From: Montifringilla adamsi
Lineage: Eukaryota; Chordata; Aves; Passeriformes; Passeridae
NCBI GenBank assembly: GCA_017590115.1
Contig: JAGGNK010011336.1
Location: 1,054,001 to 1,118,000 of the forward strand
DNA: 64,000 nt
Direction of reading: 5' to 3'
Of this stretch, positions 46,737 through 58,970 are shown piece after piece. The notes beneath the pieces were generated by a model that saw nothing but the letters and a program-made list of their open reading frames with translations, was not told where the DNA came from and made no database searches. The stretch's first letter is position 1; each line of letters begins with the position of its first letter. The position numbers were made by a program, and so were the translations under genes.

Positions 46737-48689
46737 GTAAGTATGATTCTCCATCTTTCAGCAGCTTTGCAGGCATTAGTAGTGGGATCCCTGGCTTAAT
46801 CTTGAGGTGTATTGGGTTGAACCATGGTGATCCTTAATCACCTCCTTAGGACAGACTCATCCTTGGGCAGCTTGGCAGCAGGAAATACCATACCCCCAGG
46901 TCATGCTATTCAGCTGAACATGATCAGTGAGGAACCTTCCTTTGCCTTATTGATAGCAAATGACTTGATAGGGAACAAATCTGTGGATCTTTCTGACACT
47001 TCATGCTCTGACAATTGCAAATGAGCCAGAAATCAAAGGAGCAAGACCTTGGGCCTTCCTCTTCTTTTTGCCATTATTTTTACTACAAAAAATAATAATT
47101 TTTGCCAACGATAACAGGGAGTTTGTTTTATCTTGATGCAGTATGTAAAAATGAAGAGCTTTTGCAATCTGCATAGCACATTTTTGAGAATCTCATAAAC
47201 TGAATATATATGGGAAAGATAACCCCATATGCACTTACTTAGGTTGTTTCTTTCAGCATGACCACACATAAAACTTTTATAAACTCACACTGACTGCCTT
47301 GTATTACAGTATAGACGCTATCAGGAAGGGTGAGCTTTTTGCAATTCCTTGGGAGGTTGGAAGGTACATCCTTAATCCTTGTTTGTGGTCATTAGTCACC
47401 AACCACACCACTCATGAGACAGGTTATGGTGATTATATCTGAGCAATTTTACAGACAACAATTCTAATTAACATTTAATTTTACATTATTTAATGAGATT
47501 TATCATGGCATGACATTTGCATTGCTTCAATATTAACAGAGATATGGTATCATCATCTTCCTGTTTCTCTGTCAATATCTGTGGTCCAGGAAATGGAAGG
47601 ATTCCCAGGCACTCTAATAGAAACATAGGAAGGGCTCTGCAGTTTTGTCCTTTTAAAGCTCTGTAGCCATGGATTTAATGTTGATGTTTGGTCTGTGAAA
47701 AATAAAAATAAAAAGAAATAAATAAAGGGCATTGGCCTCTGCCAGCTCCATTTGTCAGGACAGTGCCTGAACAAACAGCACTGGCTGCTGTGTCTTCAGA
47801 GCACAGTGTGATCACACTGACAAACGCACCAGCCATTCCTGGTCCTTCCCTGGTCACCAGAATCCGTAGGGGATAAAAATGTGTGAATTTTACACCCACC
47901 GAGATATAGCTATAGAGGACAGCAAAGACTGAAAAAAGCAGAAAGAGAAAAAGCCATATGGATGAGCAAGTTTTCTGTTTATACTTCCATTTCCACCCTA
48001 AGCACATCTATGCCAAAGGGTTTTGCGGCAGGATTGTAACCCTTCTTTTTGCTGTGTACTGGATTTTAGCCCTTGGTTAACAAAAAACAGCCTCCTTCTT
48101 GTTTTAATTCCATTTGCTTCATTGGTTTTTTTCCCCCAAAGATAAATCCATAGGTGGATTCTACTTGAACATAAAGCTGGTCGATATTTTCATGATAAAG
48201 CAGTGTCCCATGGAAGATGGAAGGATAAAGAGTCAGTAAACACTTTAAAATCAATTTTTTACATCTTGTACAAAAGTGTTTTATGTTCTGACCCCCAAAG
48301 TAATCTTCCTCTCCACATTTTCTTCTGAAGTTGTATGAGCAATACATCATACAAAAAGACCTGGAGACCATTTGTGAGTGCACTGGGTGGGGGTGTGGCA
48401 AGGAGAACCCTTGAATCTTTATAGTGAAACACTCTGGAGGAATGAGTGTAATGATTAAAGTCCAGTCTAGAAATACAGGACATGCAATATTAGATCACCT
48501 CTACAAACACTATTTTGCCTCATCTCATGTCCTTAATTTTCAAATTTTTGAGTAGAAAGCTTTTGCTAAGGCATGGTCTGGTGAGCACCAAAGGTAAAAT
48601 TCTTGCAGTGTAAGTTGGTTTTTGAGTGCCCTCAGACATGAGGGTTTATGTCCAGATGTGTATTGTTTTTACCTACTGTGAATATTGAT

Positions 48690-49140
48690 GCGTTTATCTA
48701 CATAAGTGGGTAATCTTCTTTCAAGCCTACTGAAGTCTAGGTTTCCTTGTCAATTTGTGGCAGAGAGTTCCACAAGAAAACAAGATCTCTAATGCAATGT
48801 GTTTCTTTTGTTGATTGTAAATAAATTCCCTTTCCAATCCCATACTGTCTCTTCTGCTGGCTTATCAAAACAACAATTAGTAGTATTGGATTTACCTGCC
48901 ATAAACATTTGTTGTCTTGTCTGTCTCTAGCATGTTCACCTTTCCTTGTCACTTGTCTGAGTGCTAACTTTTTCGATCTCTCTTCATACAGAAGTCTCTT
49001 CATCTCTCTAATCATTTCCACCGCCCGTCTCTGGACCCTGTTATTTCTTCTGCTATGTGTCTATTTTAAGATGTGTTGACTTGGCCTGAGCAGTGTATTC
49101 AAGACAAAGCTGAACAACTGAGTCATATCATGAGAATAGA
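48690..49140 (-). mobile_element. Old CR1/L3-family LINE fragment, antisense
   Basis: Read on the minus strand, the sequence has the features of the 3' end of CR1/L3-type LINEs. These are a segment coding for MKRLLYEERSKKLALR, a middle part, then gttttcttgtggaactctct and gccacaaattgac, which correspond to the conserved 'right-hand' end of the reverse-transcriptase ORF. On the + strand the typical ccgcccgtctctggaccctg word is visible at 49023. It is strongly diverged, far older than the CR1 at 10.1 kb. Boundaries are approximate. Confidence 0.65.
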
Positions 49141-49265
49141 AAACTTTGCATGTTATTTTCAACCTCTCTCATAACATCTTGTTTTTTGAGTTTTTAAAAA
49201 TTCTCTTTCGTTTTTGACTGTCACTGGTCAAGGGCTGTCTCCAGGTGTCCTTTTGCCTTTTTGCC

Positions 49266-49283
49266 TTCCACCTATAGGTGGAA
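49266..49283. repeat. 18-base perfect palindrome
   Basis: ttccacctataggtggaa is its own reverse complement. It could bind a dimeric factor or be chance. Confidence 0.95.
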
Positions 49284-52200
49284 CGCATGAAACAGAAGAA
49301 ATTGAAGGCTCCTGATTTATTGATTATCAGGAAATACAATGTATTTTTACCCCCATGTCTTAACGTTTAATTGGAGTTCACTTAATGTACTGCTTGGCAT
49401 TTTCCTCTTACATTTTGTGTGGGATGCAGTGTTGTGTCCTGAGACATGGACGCAGCAGTTAGCATCAGGACCCTTGTCCCACTCTGCTCTGGCAGATCCT
49501 TAGTTCTGATTCTGGACTCGGAGCTTACACGAAGTGCCCCAAGAGCTGGACTCTGACTCCAGTTTTGTAACAGACTCGCGCTGTAATCCTGTAAAAGGTA
49601 CTTGGCCTCAGAGCACCTCTGTGAAGGATTTACCTGGGTAATTTGCTTCTTTGAAATGTATTTGACTGATGTTTGTGAAGAGAACTAATACTTCATAACA
49701 CACACAAAGCACAGTCACAAGCATAAGCATCGTGAGGCATTGCATGGCACAGGGGGACTTAGGTGAGCCAGTACATTTACTCTGCTGCAAAACTGCTCTC
49801 AAAACATACTTCCTCTGACTAAATTCTCATACCTAGTGAAATATAAGGAACACATTTTCCTTTTGTTAGTTTGGACATTTCACTGATAAAATTCTGCTTT
49901 TGCCTTTTTGAATTTTATGTATTAAAATCCACCTGTTAGTGAAGGATGGCCCACCTTGTGAAGTTAATTATTTGAAAATAGCACAGCTCACAACTGCTTA
50001 ATGTATAATGCTTTCAACGTTAGTTCTTCTGATTGGCAAAATTTGCTGCTCTTTTAGCCCTGCCCCGCTGACAGCTTTGGGTTTCCTCCTCAGTAAAATG
50101 TTTCTTTTAAAATTTTTTTTCAGCTAACTGGTAAGACTGATCAAAATAATTTTTAAATTGGTCAGAATAAAACTTGCTTTCCAATATCATTTGGCTCTGT
50201 GGCTTCTTATCTTTTTAATCATTGTATGGCTTAGAATCATGCTGTGTAATTGGCAAGGCTATCGAGTTGCCATCTGCTGAAGTTGCCTGTTGCACAAGAA
50301 GCCGCAAGCCACCACATAGGCAGTGAGTTTAATGCCAGGTATCTTGTCAGGTCTGAATTTTTAAATTTTGTGGAGGACAGCCTAGTGTCTCTTTAGACAA
50401 ATCATTTTATGTGAAGCCATTAAATAACTTCACAGAACCAGTAAATATGGGGCTGATCTCAGAAAAAAGTGCTTTAATATTTTCTAGCTAAGGCTCTTTT
50501 CAACCAGATTTTTCAGATGCTTAATTTCTTGTAGAGCCATGTGGAAGCTGTTGAACCAAACTCTGCTACATATATCAGACCCTCATGACTTCAAACTTGA
50601 TAGTTTGTTCAGAAAAGAACTGTTTTGGTTGGTTTTTTTCCTGTATTAACATTATTTTTCAAAAATCTTGCTCAATTTTTGTAAGACCATTTAAGGGTAG
50701 TGCAGAGAGGAAGACAGAAGGTAGCACATGTGCATGTCTGCTGTGTGCATGTACCTGTGTCTGTTTCTGTGACCAAAATGTGTGGGTTTAGCCTGGCTTC
50801 CAAGTTCTTCTCTAGAGGAAAAAGTCCTTTTAGCACTTCCTTCTGGTGGGTACAGAGGGCAGTTTTTCGGGATTACACCTGCGGTGCAGGCAGTTCTGGA
50901 GCTTAAAAATTCAAAAGATGGTTCTTCCAGACCTGTTTACTCTCATTGATAATGTGTTGGGTTTTTTCTCACACCAAAATAATTTTAACACCTTTCAATT
51001 ACACCTTTCTTATTCAGAGGTAAATTCCTGCCAGACATGCTGTGCCTGTTGGCTGTTCCGAAGGCTGACTTGTGGAACTAAATAAAAACGTTGTGCTGTC
51101 CTATAGAATGCATTGTTCTTCAGCCTTTTATCTCTTTTATCTTCATTTTCACCTCCCTTTGAACTCTCTGGTGTCTGAAGACAGCTGAGCTGGGCTGTCA
51201 GCTAAATTAGAGCTACTGACAGCTGGATGCATTCTCCACTCCAGCCTGAATACCTCCTTTTCCTCCTGCCTCCCATAGAAAACACCCTTCTGTTTCCATT
51301 TAACTTGTTCCTTTGGTCCCCTTTAGTTTTTATTGTGCTGGTGGCTTTGCACTTGATGGGCAGCAAAGTGGGAGCACCTGAAAGTTGCCTTCAGTCAACA
51401 AATGAGTTATTTTAGTGTTAGTCTTTCCTTTTGCTTCAGGAGTTGGATGTCTTTTTCTGTAAGGAACAGAAGCAGCAGATTCTTAGAAAGATCTGGAGAT
51501 TTTATGCCTGATTTTCACTTATGTGCTTTGGTAAATGTTGACTTTCAAAAGTAGATTTCTGTGGTGTGGGTTATTAATTGCTTGCTTTTTCTCAGTGAAA
51601 ACAGGATTACTGTAAATTGCATTAAAATAAAGTCTAAAGTTTGTCTGTGAGACTGAAAGATGTTTTTATACTACAAGTATAAAGGAAGGAGAGAAATTTC
51701 ATGTTGTGTGGAAGGCAACTGGATGAGTAGTTGGTTTTTACTGCTGTTGTAGTTCTTAAAAATAGTGTGTACTAGCTCCTGACTCTTATCCTGAGAGGGA
51801 ATTTGTGAATGGATCTGGCTAGGTAGACTTTTATTTAATGCATTAGTGTTTCCATCCAGAGTTGAATTCTAAGGGACTTCAAGGGACTGAGGTTATTTGT
51901 TGTTGTTGGTTACACTGCATATAATAACTGTCTGCAGATAGATTGTTGGGAATCATAGTTTGAGATATGTGATAAATATATGTTGCAGGGGAAAGAGGGA
52001 CTAGAAAAGAATAAATTACTGCACCGATTTCATAACTAACTGTCCAATTTTGGATTGCAAAATATGAAAAGCAAATAATTAATAATTAAATAATTCAACA
52101 AAGATTCCCTTAAGTATCCTTAGCAGGATACAAAGCTGCTGTAGAAGAAGCCATTATTTGATATATTATTGATTGATTGATATTTGGTGTATCAAGCTAA

Positions 52201-53019
52201 CATAAAATTTGGCAGAATTTGGTTGTGGAGGTTTTTACTTAGGGTGGTACAAATGCAGACTTGGAACATGGACACCCGAGGTAACGATAATTCTTTGGAC
52301 TGCATTTTACTTGGTGGAAGATGTTTGCACTGTAACATTCTCAAATAAGGTTTAGTTATAAAAACAACTATCCAAATAGACAGGTGATGCCTACTGGTGT
52401 CTGCAGAGAGATATGTGCAAGTCAGATGTGGTTTTCTTCCTCTGTTCTCTTACCTAAGGTGTTTTCTTAAAATGGTGTGGTGCCTGTAAACTACAGAGTT
52501 TGAAATACTCTGGAGGCTGAATGTGTCCCCATGGAGGCCAAACTTCCCAAAACTGGACAGCCAAGAGTGAGGCTTCTAAAACCCTCTTCGACCATGACTG
52601 TACCAGTGGCCTGATTCTTAATTGTTCTAATCAAGCTGTCTTTTTCCTGTTCATTAGAGTGTTAAACACCCAGCAGCTTCGCTCACATTCTTTGGTATTC
52701 ATCTTGTCATAAAATCAGATCACTCTTTGATAGGTGGAGAAGTATAATTGAAGAGTTAGCTTTATGCAGTTAATAAAACTTCTGCAATTTACAGGACTTT
52801 ACAAAAATTGTGAAAATTGTGACTGAATAATGCAGTTTTAGCTGTTGTAACTCTCTTTTCAATTGTATGAAAATGTAGTATCTAAAAGTGTATAAAGGTA
52901 AAACACTCTTATGTGGGATAATAAAAGCATTTTAGTCATTGACTTTCCTAAGCAGGTCTTATTTTTGGATTTATTTCCAAGGAGATAGCCAAGAAATGTG
53001 TTTCCCTTCTTTTAATTAG

Positions 53020-53203
53020 ATCAAATCCATTTTATGAACCAAAATCAAGCCCTGCTTTAATTAAAGTTGCTCTGCAAGAACCAGAGAAGAAGATGAAAAG
53101 AAAAGCTCCTGAGCCCCCAAACCTCTTGCCAAAGACAGAGATGGGCATGGGTGAGAACATGTCAGCAATTCCTGCATCAAGGGACCTTTCTTCCTCTCCT
53201 AAG
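53020..53203 (+). CDS. EHBP1: EHBP1 exon F: fifth NPF motif
   Basis: This exon of 184 bases enters with one base completing a Glu codon and leaves in phase 0. The acceptor is TTTAATTAG and the donor AAG/GTAAGC. It encodes SNPFYEPKSSPALIKVALQE, then PEKKMKRKAPEPPNLLPK and a Ser-rich end ASRDLSSSPK. The NPFYEP motif at 53024 is the last of the five NPF motifs. The middle is less conserved than the other exons, as expected for a disordered linker before the CH domain. The next exon, which should start with a Pro/Ser-rich stretch followed by the actin-binding CH domain, is not found before base 64000. Confidence 0.95.
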
Positions 53204-53664
53204 GTAAGCTTTTCATACCAAAATTTTGTCTTTGTTCATAACAGTGCCTTTCTGTGCATTGTAAACATCCTGTTTATTTCTGCTGGCATCTTAAAAGCTT
53301 TGCCAGGGCTTAATAAGGTGTTGGCTTGTCTCTCTTCACTTGGTTCATAGGGAGGATGCAACAGTAGGAGCTGGTATTTTTTCTTTAAGGATTCAGTGAA
53401 AACAGTAATAGTTGAAACTGCAGTTTCAAAGAAAAGAGTCTTCTAGTAACTGGTGTTACAGGACAGCTGGATATGCCATGGAGAAGGAGGAAAATCACAT
53501 TGAACAGTGCTTTTACCTGATCTATTTTAATGCTCCTAAGCCTTGCCCCTGTTGAAGAGTCTGTCTCCACATTTCTGTCATAAATCTGGGTTTTAAAAGC
53601 TTAGTACTGTATATTTGTATTGGGATTTATATATGTACAATTCCAAAGCTATGTTGAAGTAATT

Positions 53665-53688
53665 AAAAAAAAAAAAAAAAAAAAAAAA
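53665..53688. repeat. Poly(A) run, 24 bases
   Basis: An uninterrupted A run follows aatt and is followed by ggagag. No retroposon body is recognisable on its 5' side. Confidence 0.95.
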
Positions 53689-56600
53689 GGAGAGTCTACT
53701 TGAAATCAGGTTAGCTGTTTATTAGGAATGTGCAGACTAAGGATACTTACATATGCACATCCATTTGTTTTTCAAGGAAAAAATAGAGTTAATTTCAGTG
53801 GAAGAGCTAATGTGAGGTGTGGGTGTTTTATTTCTACAACAGCCAGCTTCTGTCAGTGTGGATGTCAGCTCCAGTGTTTCAGCAGTTAGCACCACTTGTG
53901 CTTTTTCTTTAAACAAAATAAGCATTTAATAGTAGAAGTTAATGGACCTTTCTTAGAAATGAATGTCATACGTTGTTTTAAAGGTAGGAAGATGAGGACA
54001 GAATGCCTCCCTTCCAGTGTGTCTTGCCCAATGGATGCACATTATCATCTGGTTTGCCTTGAATCAGAGCTGCTGTACTTCAGTTTCAGAATTGAGGGAA
54101 GCTACTTGTCATACTTATCATTTCATTGTGCAACTACTCAGCCAGATTGCTTACATGTCCTTGTCCACTCAGGCTCTGATCTTGTTGTCATTTTACCACT
54201 CACTCAGGCTAAAGAGTACAAGACCAGAAATCTAATCTCTGTCTGCTCACTGCAAAACAAAACAGTGGAGTGAGACTACAAGTACACTTCACAAGTTATT
54301 CTTCATATGCAAAACAGAAGCAGGGATACATGAAATCAAAGCACAGCAGTTTTATAATGCTCTGAAATGGGATTCAGTCCTTTTAGCTGGAGTTTCTGTA
54401 TGAGTTACTGCATGAAAAGTGACACATTATTTGATTTCTGATGGAGTCTGACTCTTGGGTCAAAGCAAAATGGCCAAAGCAAACCTTTCTGGCACTACCA
54501 AGGCTGTGAAGAGACATCTGTGTAGATTTTTATCAGATTGCTTGGTGGAAATTGGGTTCCCCTTGCTCATTGTTTGAGAGGTATGTTTTTTACAGATATA
54601 CGTCTGAGGAAATGTGTCTCTCTGCTTCATACAGATGTCTTTGCTTCATACATATGTCTTTGCTGTGGTGAAAGAACATGTTACTACCGAGCTTGGTTGT
54701 TGTAGTTTTTGTCTGCCCTAGATGAAGCTTTAGAGTGTCTGAGAGGTGGAATTGGTGTAGAAAAGATTCAGGATGGAACTTGCTGAGAAGACTGTGCTGT
54801 TATGGACAGTCAGGTAGTTCCTGCTTTTCTCTGTGGTGTTACTTGGTGAATATTTTTGTGCCTGCCTGCTTGCAGCCCACCTTTCTGTCACTGACCCTGA
54901 GGCACAGCTGAGATCAGCAGAGGTCCACGCGCTGAAACACTGATTTCCATTAGGGCTGGGAGGGAAGGTGGAGCTCAGTACTCACATGTTCTTTTATAGG
55001 AAAGGTTTAATTAATTTTTTAACAGCATTTTGGAAGATAGGAGACATTAGAGAAGGCTCCAAAGCAGATGTAGTGTCCTGGTTCATTATATTACAGTGGA
55101 AAGTTTTGGTTAGTGGGTGTGTTAAAATATTGTACGGTCACTTGCAATGCAGAAAGCTTTCTGTAAGCATAGTCTTTTTTCTGTGCTTGAATTGTTTTGC
55201 AATCAAATCAAAAGCACTTTACTTGGAATGCTTCTTGAAATTTGGAAAAGTACTGGCATTTAAAAGAAAAGAAACCGTTTTCTCACAGAACAGTACAAAA
55301 TAGTGCCCAGGTGGGACTTGGAGTGTTGGCACAAATGACTTGTTTATTGCTCAATAATAGAGAAAATGTTTAGCAGCTCTTGAATAACTTCCATCCAAAG
55401 GTATAGGCACTATACAAACATGAACTTAGTACATGCCCTTATGTAAGGGAATAGTCCTATAGAGGTAAACCTAGGTAAAGGGAGGTTAAATCATGTGTTT
55501 TAGTCAGTGTTTTGTCCAAGTTTGCTGTGCACAGAAAGTTTTGGGAGTAATACCAGAGGCTAAGTGGTTTCAGCAGGTTCAATGCCCTGTCTTGGTTGTT
55601 GTAGTAGGAAATGCCTGTGGAGCAGAAATGCTAATCTTTAAACTACACAAACACAGCATTAATACTAGAATTTCAGAGTTTAAAGAAAAATATTCCAAAA
55701 ACTCCTCTGCAAATCTCTGACAGAGCATTTGTTGCTCATTTTTCCTTCACATGCTAGTGGCATTCATCACATTGGCTGAATCCAAAAAACACAAATGCTG
55801 TCATTGCCATCTACACACCAACAAGTTTATTGAGTCAGTTACCTGTAGTAGCAAACCCTTTCCAAGCCTCTTCAGTGTCTTCCCCTTGAGCAGGCCCTTT
55901 TGATACTTGGAGATCCTCTGTCAGCTGTACTGGTGAGGAAGGGTCAGTTATCTGTCTTAGATAAGACAGCGTTTAACACTCCATGAAGGTCCAGCTCTTC
56001 AGCCCACAGAATTAGCTCAGTATTTGCCATATCTGAGTTTGGAGGAAGTTGTGCTTTAAAATTTTTTTTATCTATTCACACTTCCTAAAGGAATATCTTC
56101 ATTCTCTCCTGTCTTGTGTATCTCCTCCAAATTAATCTGAGTCATCAGAGAGAGCTTACAATGCAGAGTCTGAGATCTGGAGTTACTCCACAGTTAATCA
56201 TCTCAAATGACTTGAAAACTATGGTATGCTGACTCTATTTAGGTGAGTCTGACAAAGTGCAAAGCTGTAATTAAGCTCTTCAGTCATCAAACTGCTACAG
56301 TGCTGTCAAGCTCAGCAGCGCTGAAGCCTTGTTGGGCTTGTTACTGTCGTACATCTGTGACTGCTCTTTACGTGGTATGGATAACCAGGTTCTGCCTTTC
56401 ACAGAGGTGATAGAGACTTTATATTTCCCCCACTTGTTGACTTTGTGGGAAAAAAATGTGATCTCAGGCTCCAAATGTGGTATCAGACCAGTACATAGCA
56501 TGCATATCAGTGTTCATCATTTCTTTAGGTTATTATAAAATATACATATGAACTTCAGCAGGGTGAAGTCTCAGCCAGTTTCAGATTTCTTCTCTTCTCT

Positions 56601-58462
56601 GCATTATGCTGAATTTATTTGAAAGAAGATCAGTCCCAGAGCTGGCACCTGTATCTTATGGTAGAGTAGCTAAAGCAATCTGTCTCTGCACAATCAAGGA
56701 TTTTATTGTCTTTGTGAGAATGAAGGGACAGGAATGCTACTGAATTTATGTAGGAGGTAAAAAATTATTTACTAGGGAGGAGGAAACAGGTAAGCATCCT
56801 CAGCCATGGAGTTATTTTTAAATGTTAGAAGAAAATATTTCTTGCACTGGATTGTCATTTACTCATTGACTCCTTTGAAGGATAGCCTACGCCTTTCACT
56901 TTCAGCAAGCAGTTCTGAGAGAGGCTTTTCTTGGGATTTGGTGTATTCAGTTTATTGCCAGACTTCAGCCAAAGCTCATGTTGATGCCTCATGAATCCAT
57001 CAGGTTTCTGCCATTACCATTAACCTACTGAAAGTAAACAGGTAGGTTATATTTGGTGAATCCATCTTGGTCTCACATCCTTTCTCCAATCTTCAGCGTC
57101 TGGAAGCCTCTGTTGGTTAAACACATTCCTTACAGAGTAACTGCTGCAGGCTGATGAGCCAGCCTGGGATTTGGGAGCTCTCAGAGCTCCATCTCACAGC
57201 TGCTTGCCCAGAATCTCCCAGTAAATGAGACTCCTGCACTCCATCCTGGGGATAGATCTTTCTCTGGCAATACATGACTATATGAACAGACATAAAATTG
57301 ATATCAGACCACAGGATGCTTTTGGAAGTTTATCTTGAATGGATTTTTAGTAATGCCTTGCAACTGATGAAAGTGTATGACACCAGGAGAGGATGATAAA
57401 TCACCTTTAGACTATCATTGTTGTATACACCATTCTGGCCTTTATGAAGGTCACGGTGTTGCTGGTGGTCATGAAAACACAGGAATTGGTTTTGGTGCTT
57501 TTAGACAAGAACTTGTGATGGCCTTTTAAGTCAGTGGAAGAGGAGAATACACATTCACATAGCAGTCCAAAGTCAATTGTAACATCTGTGTTTGTCACCA
57601 TCATTGTTAAAGCTCTCTCTGTCTCTCATTTTGAAACTAAAATTAATTGTTTTGCATGCCAAGTAATAATCTGCTCTCTCATGCCAGACAAGCTGGCTGA
57701 TTTAAGCTATAATGAAACATTTACAGGAAATACAGAATCATTTTCTGCATGACATGTAGTAATCAGTCTCCATCCAGTATCCCTGGTAATCTGCTGTGTA
57801 TCTGCAATGCTTCAGGATGTTCAGGCTGTCCAGAAAGATTTCTGCCTGACAGACAGTTTGTCCTTCAAGCAGCAAAGGAGGTACAAATTACTTCCTTATG
57901 AAAGAAGAGAAATTCCCAGATACTTCTCAAGGGAACAAGAAGGAACCTGTAATTTTTTTCTCCTTCTCATTCATTCTAAGCCAGAGTAAATGCTTAGAGA
58001 ACAAAACAGGTGGGTTTAGTGGAACAGGGAGAAGTGACAGATTCCCTCACAACTTCCAAGATATCAGAGATCCTAAAGTCTCCAGGTGCTTGTTTTCTCC
58101 ACTTTTATTTACCTCAAGATTATCAACCTTGTGTGACCAAACAGTAGGAAGACTTCATCCTAAAACACAGGTGCAGTAATGCAGCTGAGTGGAGGAATGA
58201 CAGTAAATGCCACATGGGAGATGAAGATCTCTCACTGTCTCTTGGTATCAAAAGTATCTCCAGTTGTCCATTCACATAAGCACTTCCCAGCTCTCTGGAG
58301 ATCTTCTTCAATAATTATGCTCCTTTTCAGCTTCACATTTGCTGCAAAGGCATTGTACAGCTCCTTCTCATGAGGTCTTTGTCACTCTTTGTAGACAGAT
58401 AGTTCAAGCCCAAGGAAGACCTGGAAGGTACTGGATAGAATTGGAGGATGTCTACCGTAATG

Positions 58463-58503
<41 letters not shown>
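58463..58503. repeat. Poly(A) run, 41 bases
   Basis: This is the longest homopolymer in the window. It is pure A, so either young and unstable or an assembly-sensitive site. The preceding sequence (57400-58460) has no recognisable gene copy in + orientation. Confidence 0.95.
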
Positions 58504-58507
<4 letters not shown>

Positions 58508-58950
58508 CTCTAAGAAAATCAGCCTTTACATGCAGCCCAAAGACATTTTTTCTTTTAATAGGAAGAACAAGCTGCACATATAATATGAACAGAGAGACAA
58601 TGAGATAATCATATGGAGCACAGGCAAGTCATTCAACTTGCTGCTTTTCAAGTGTTAAAGAGTAAAAGAGGCTCCATTTTTTAATCCAATACTTAAGCAA
58701 TTCCTTATTACTGTTTTCGTGAATTTTAAGTGGTGTTTGTGAACTTGACTATGTTGCCCTCATATTATTCCCATGACTGGTGCCAACAGGAACCCACTGT
58801 TGGACATCAAGACTGTAGAGGAATCCAAGCCCTTCCATGTTCTCTGTGTTTCTGCCCTTCTGGCTGAGGTATCTTGTGCCCATGCTGTCAGAAAATTTAG
58901 GTGCTTCTCTATAGTCACATTATCTCTAAGAGAGATGCTTCCTTCAGAAT

Positions 58951-58970
58951 TTGAGGGTTTAAACCCTCAA
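58951..58970. repeat. 20-base perfect palindrome
   Basis: ttgagggtttaaaccctcaa is its own reverse complement, centred on TTTAAA. Confidence 0.97.

Larger units (their letters stand above)
46737..53019 (+). other. EHBP1: EHBP1 intron between exons E and F
   Basis: This GT-AG intron of 6,283 bases (donor GTAAGT, acceptor TTTAATTAG) contains an old antisense CR1/L3-like fragment at about 48690-49140, an 18-base perfect palindrome at 49266-49283 and GATTGATTGATTGAT near 52166. The rest (46740-48650, 49300-52950) is unremarkable AT-rich sequence. Confidence 0.9.

Noticed and set aside
46737..46740. In-frame TAA right after the exon E coding sequence, suggesting a gene end
   Set aside because: GATGA/GTAAGT is a strong donor, and joining to 53020 restores the known EHBP1 sequence.
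53896..54273. 125-codon + strand open frame in the intron after exon F
   Set aside because: No family resemblance; a second frame is open over the same place.
55380..55530. Possible AmnSINE/MIR-like fragment (gcactatacaaacatgaa)
   Set aside because: Only a short word matches what I remember of such SINEs; not enough to annotate.
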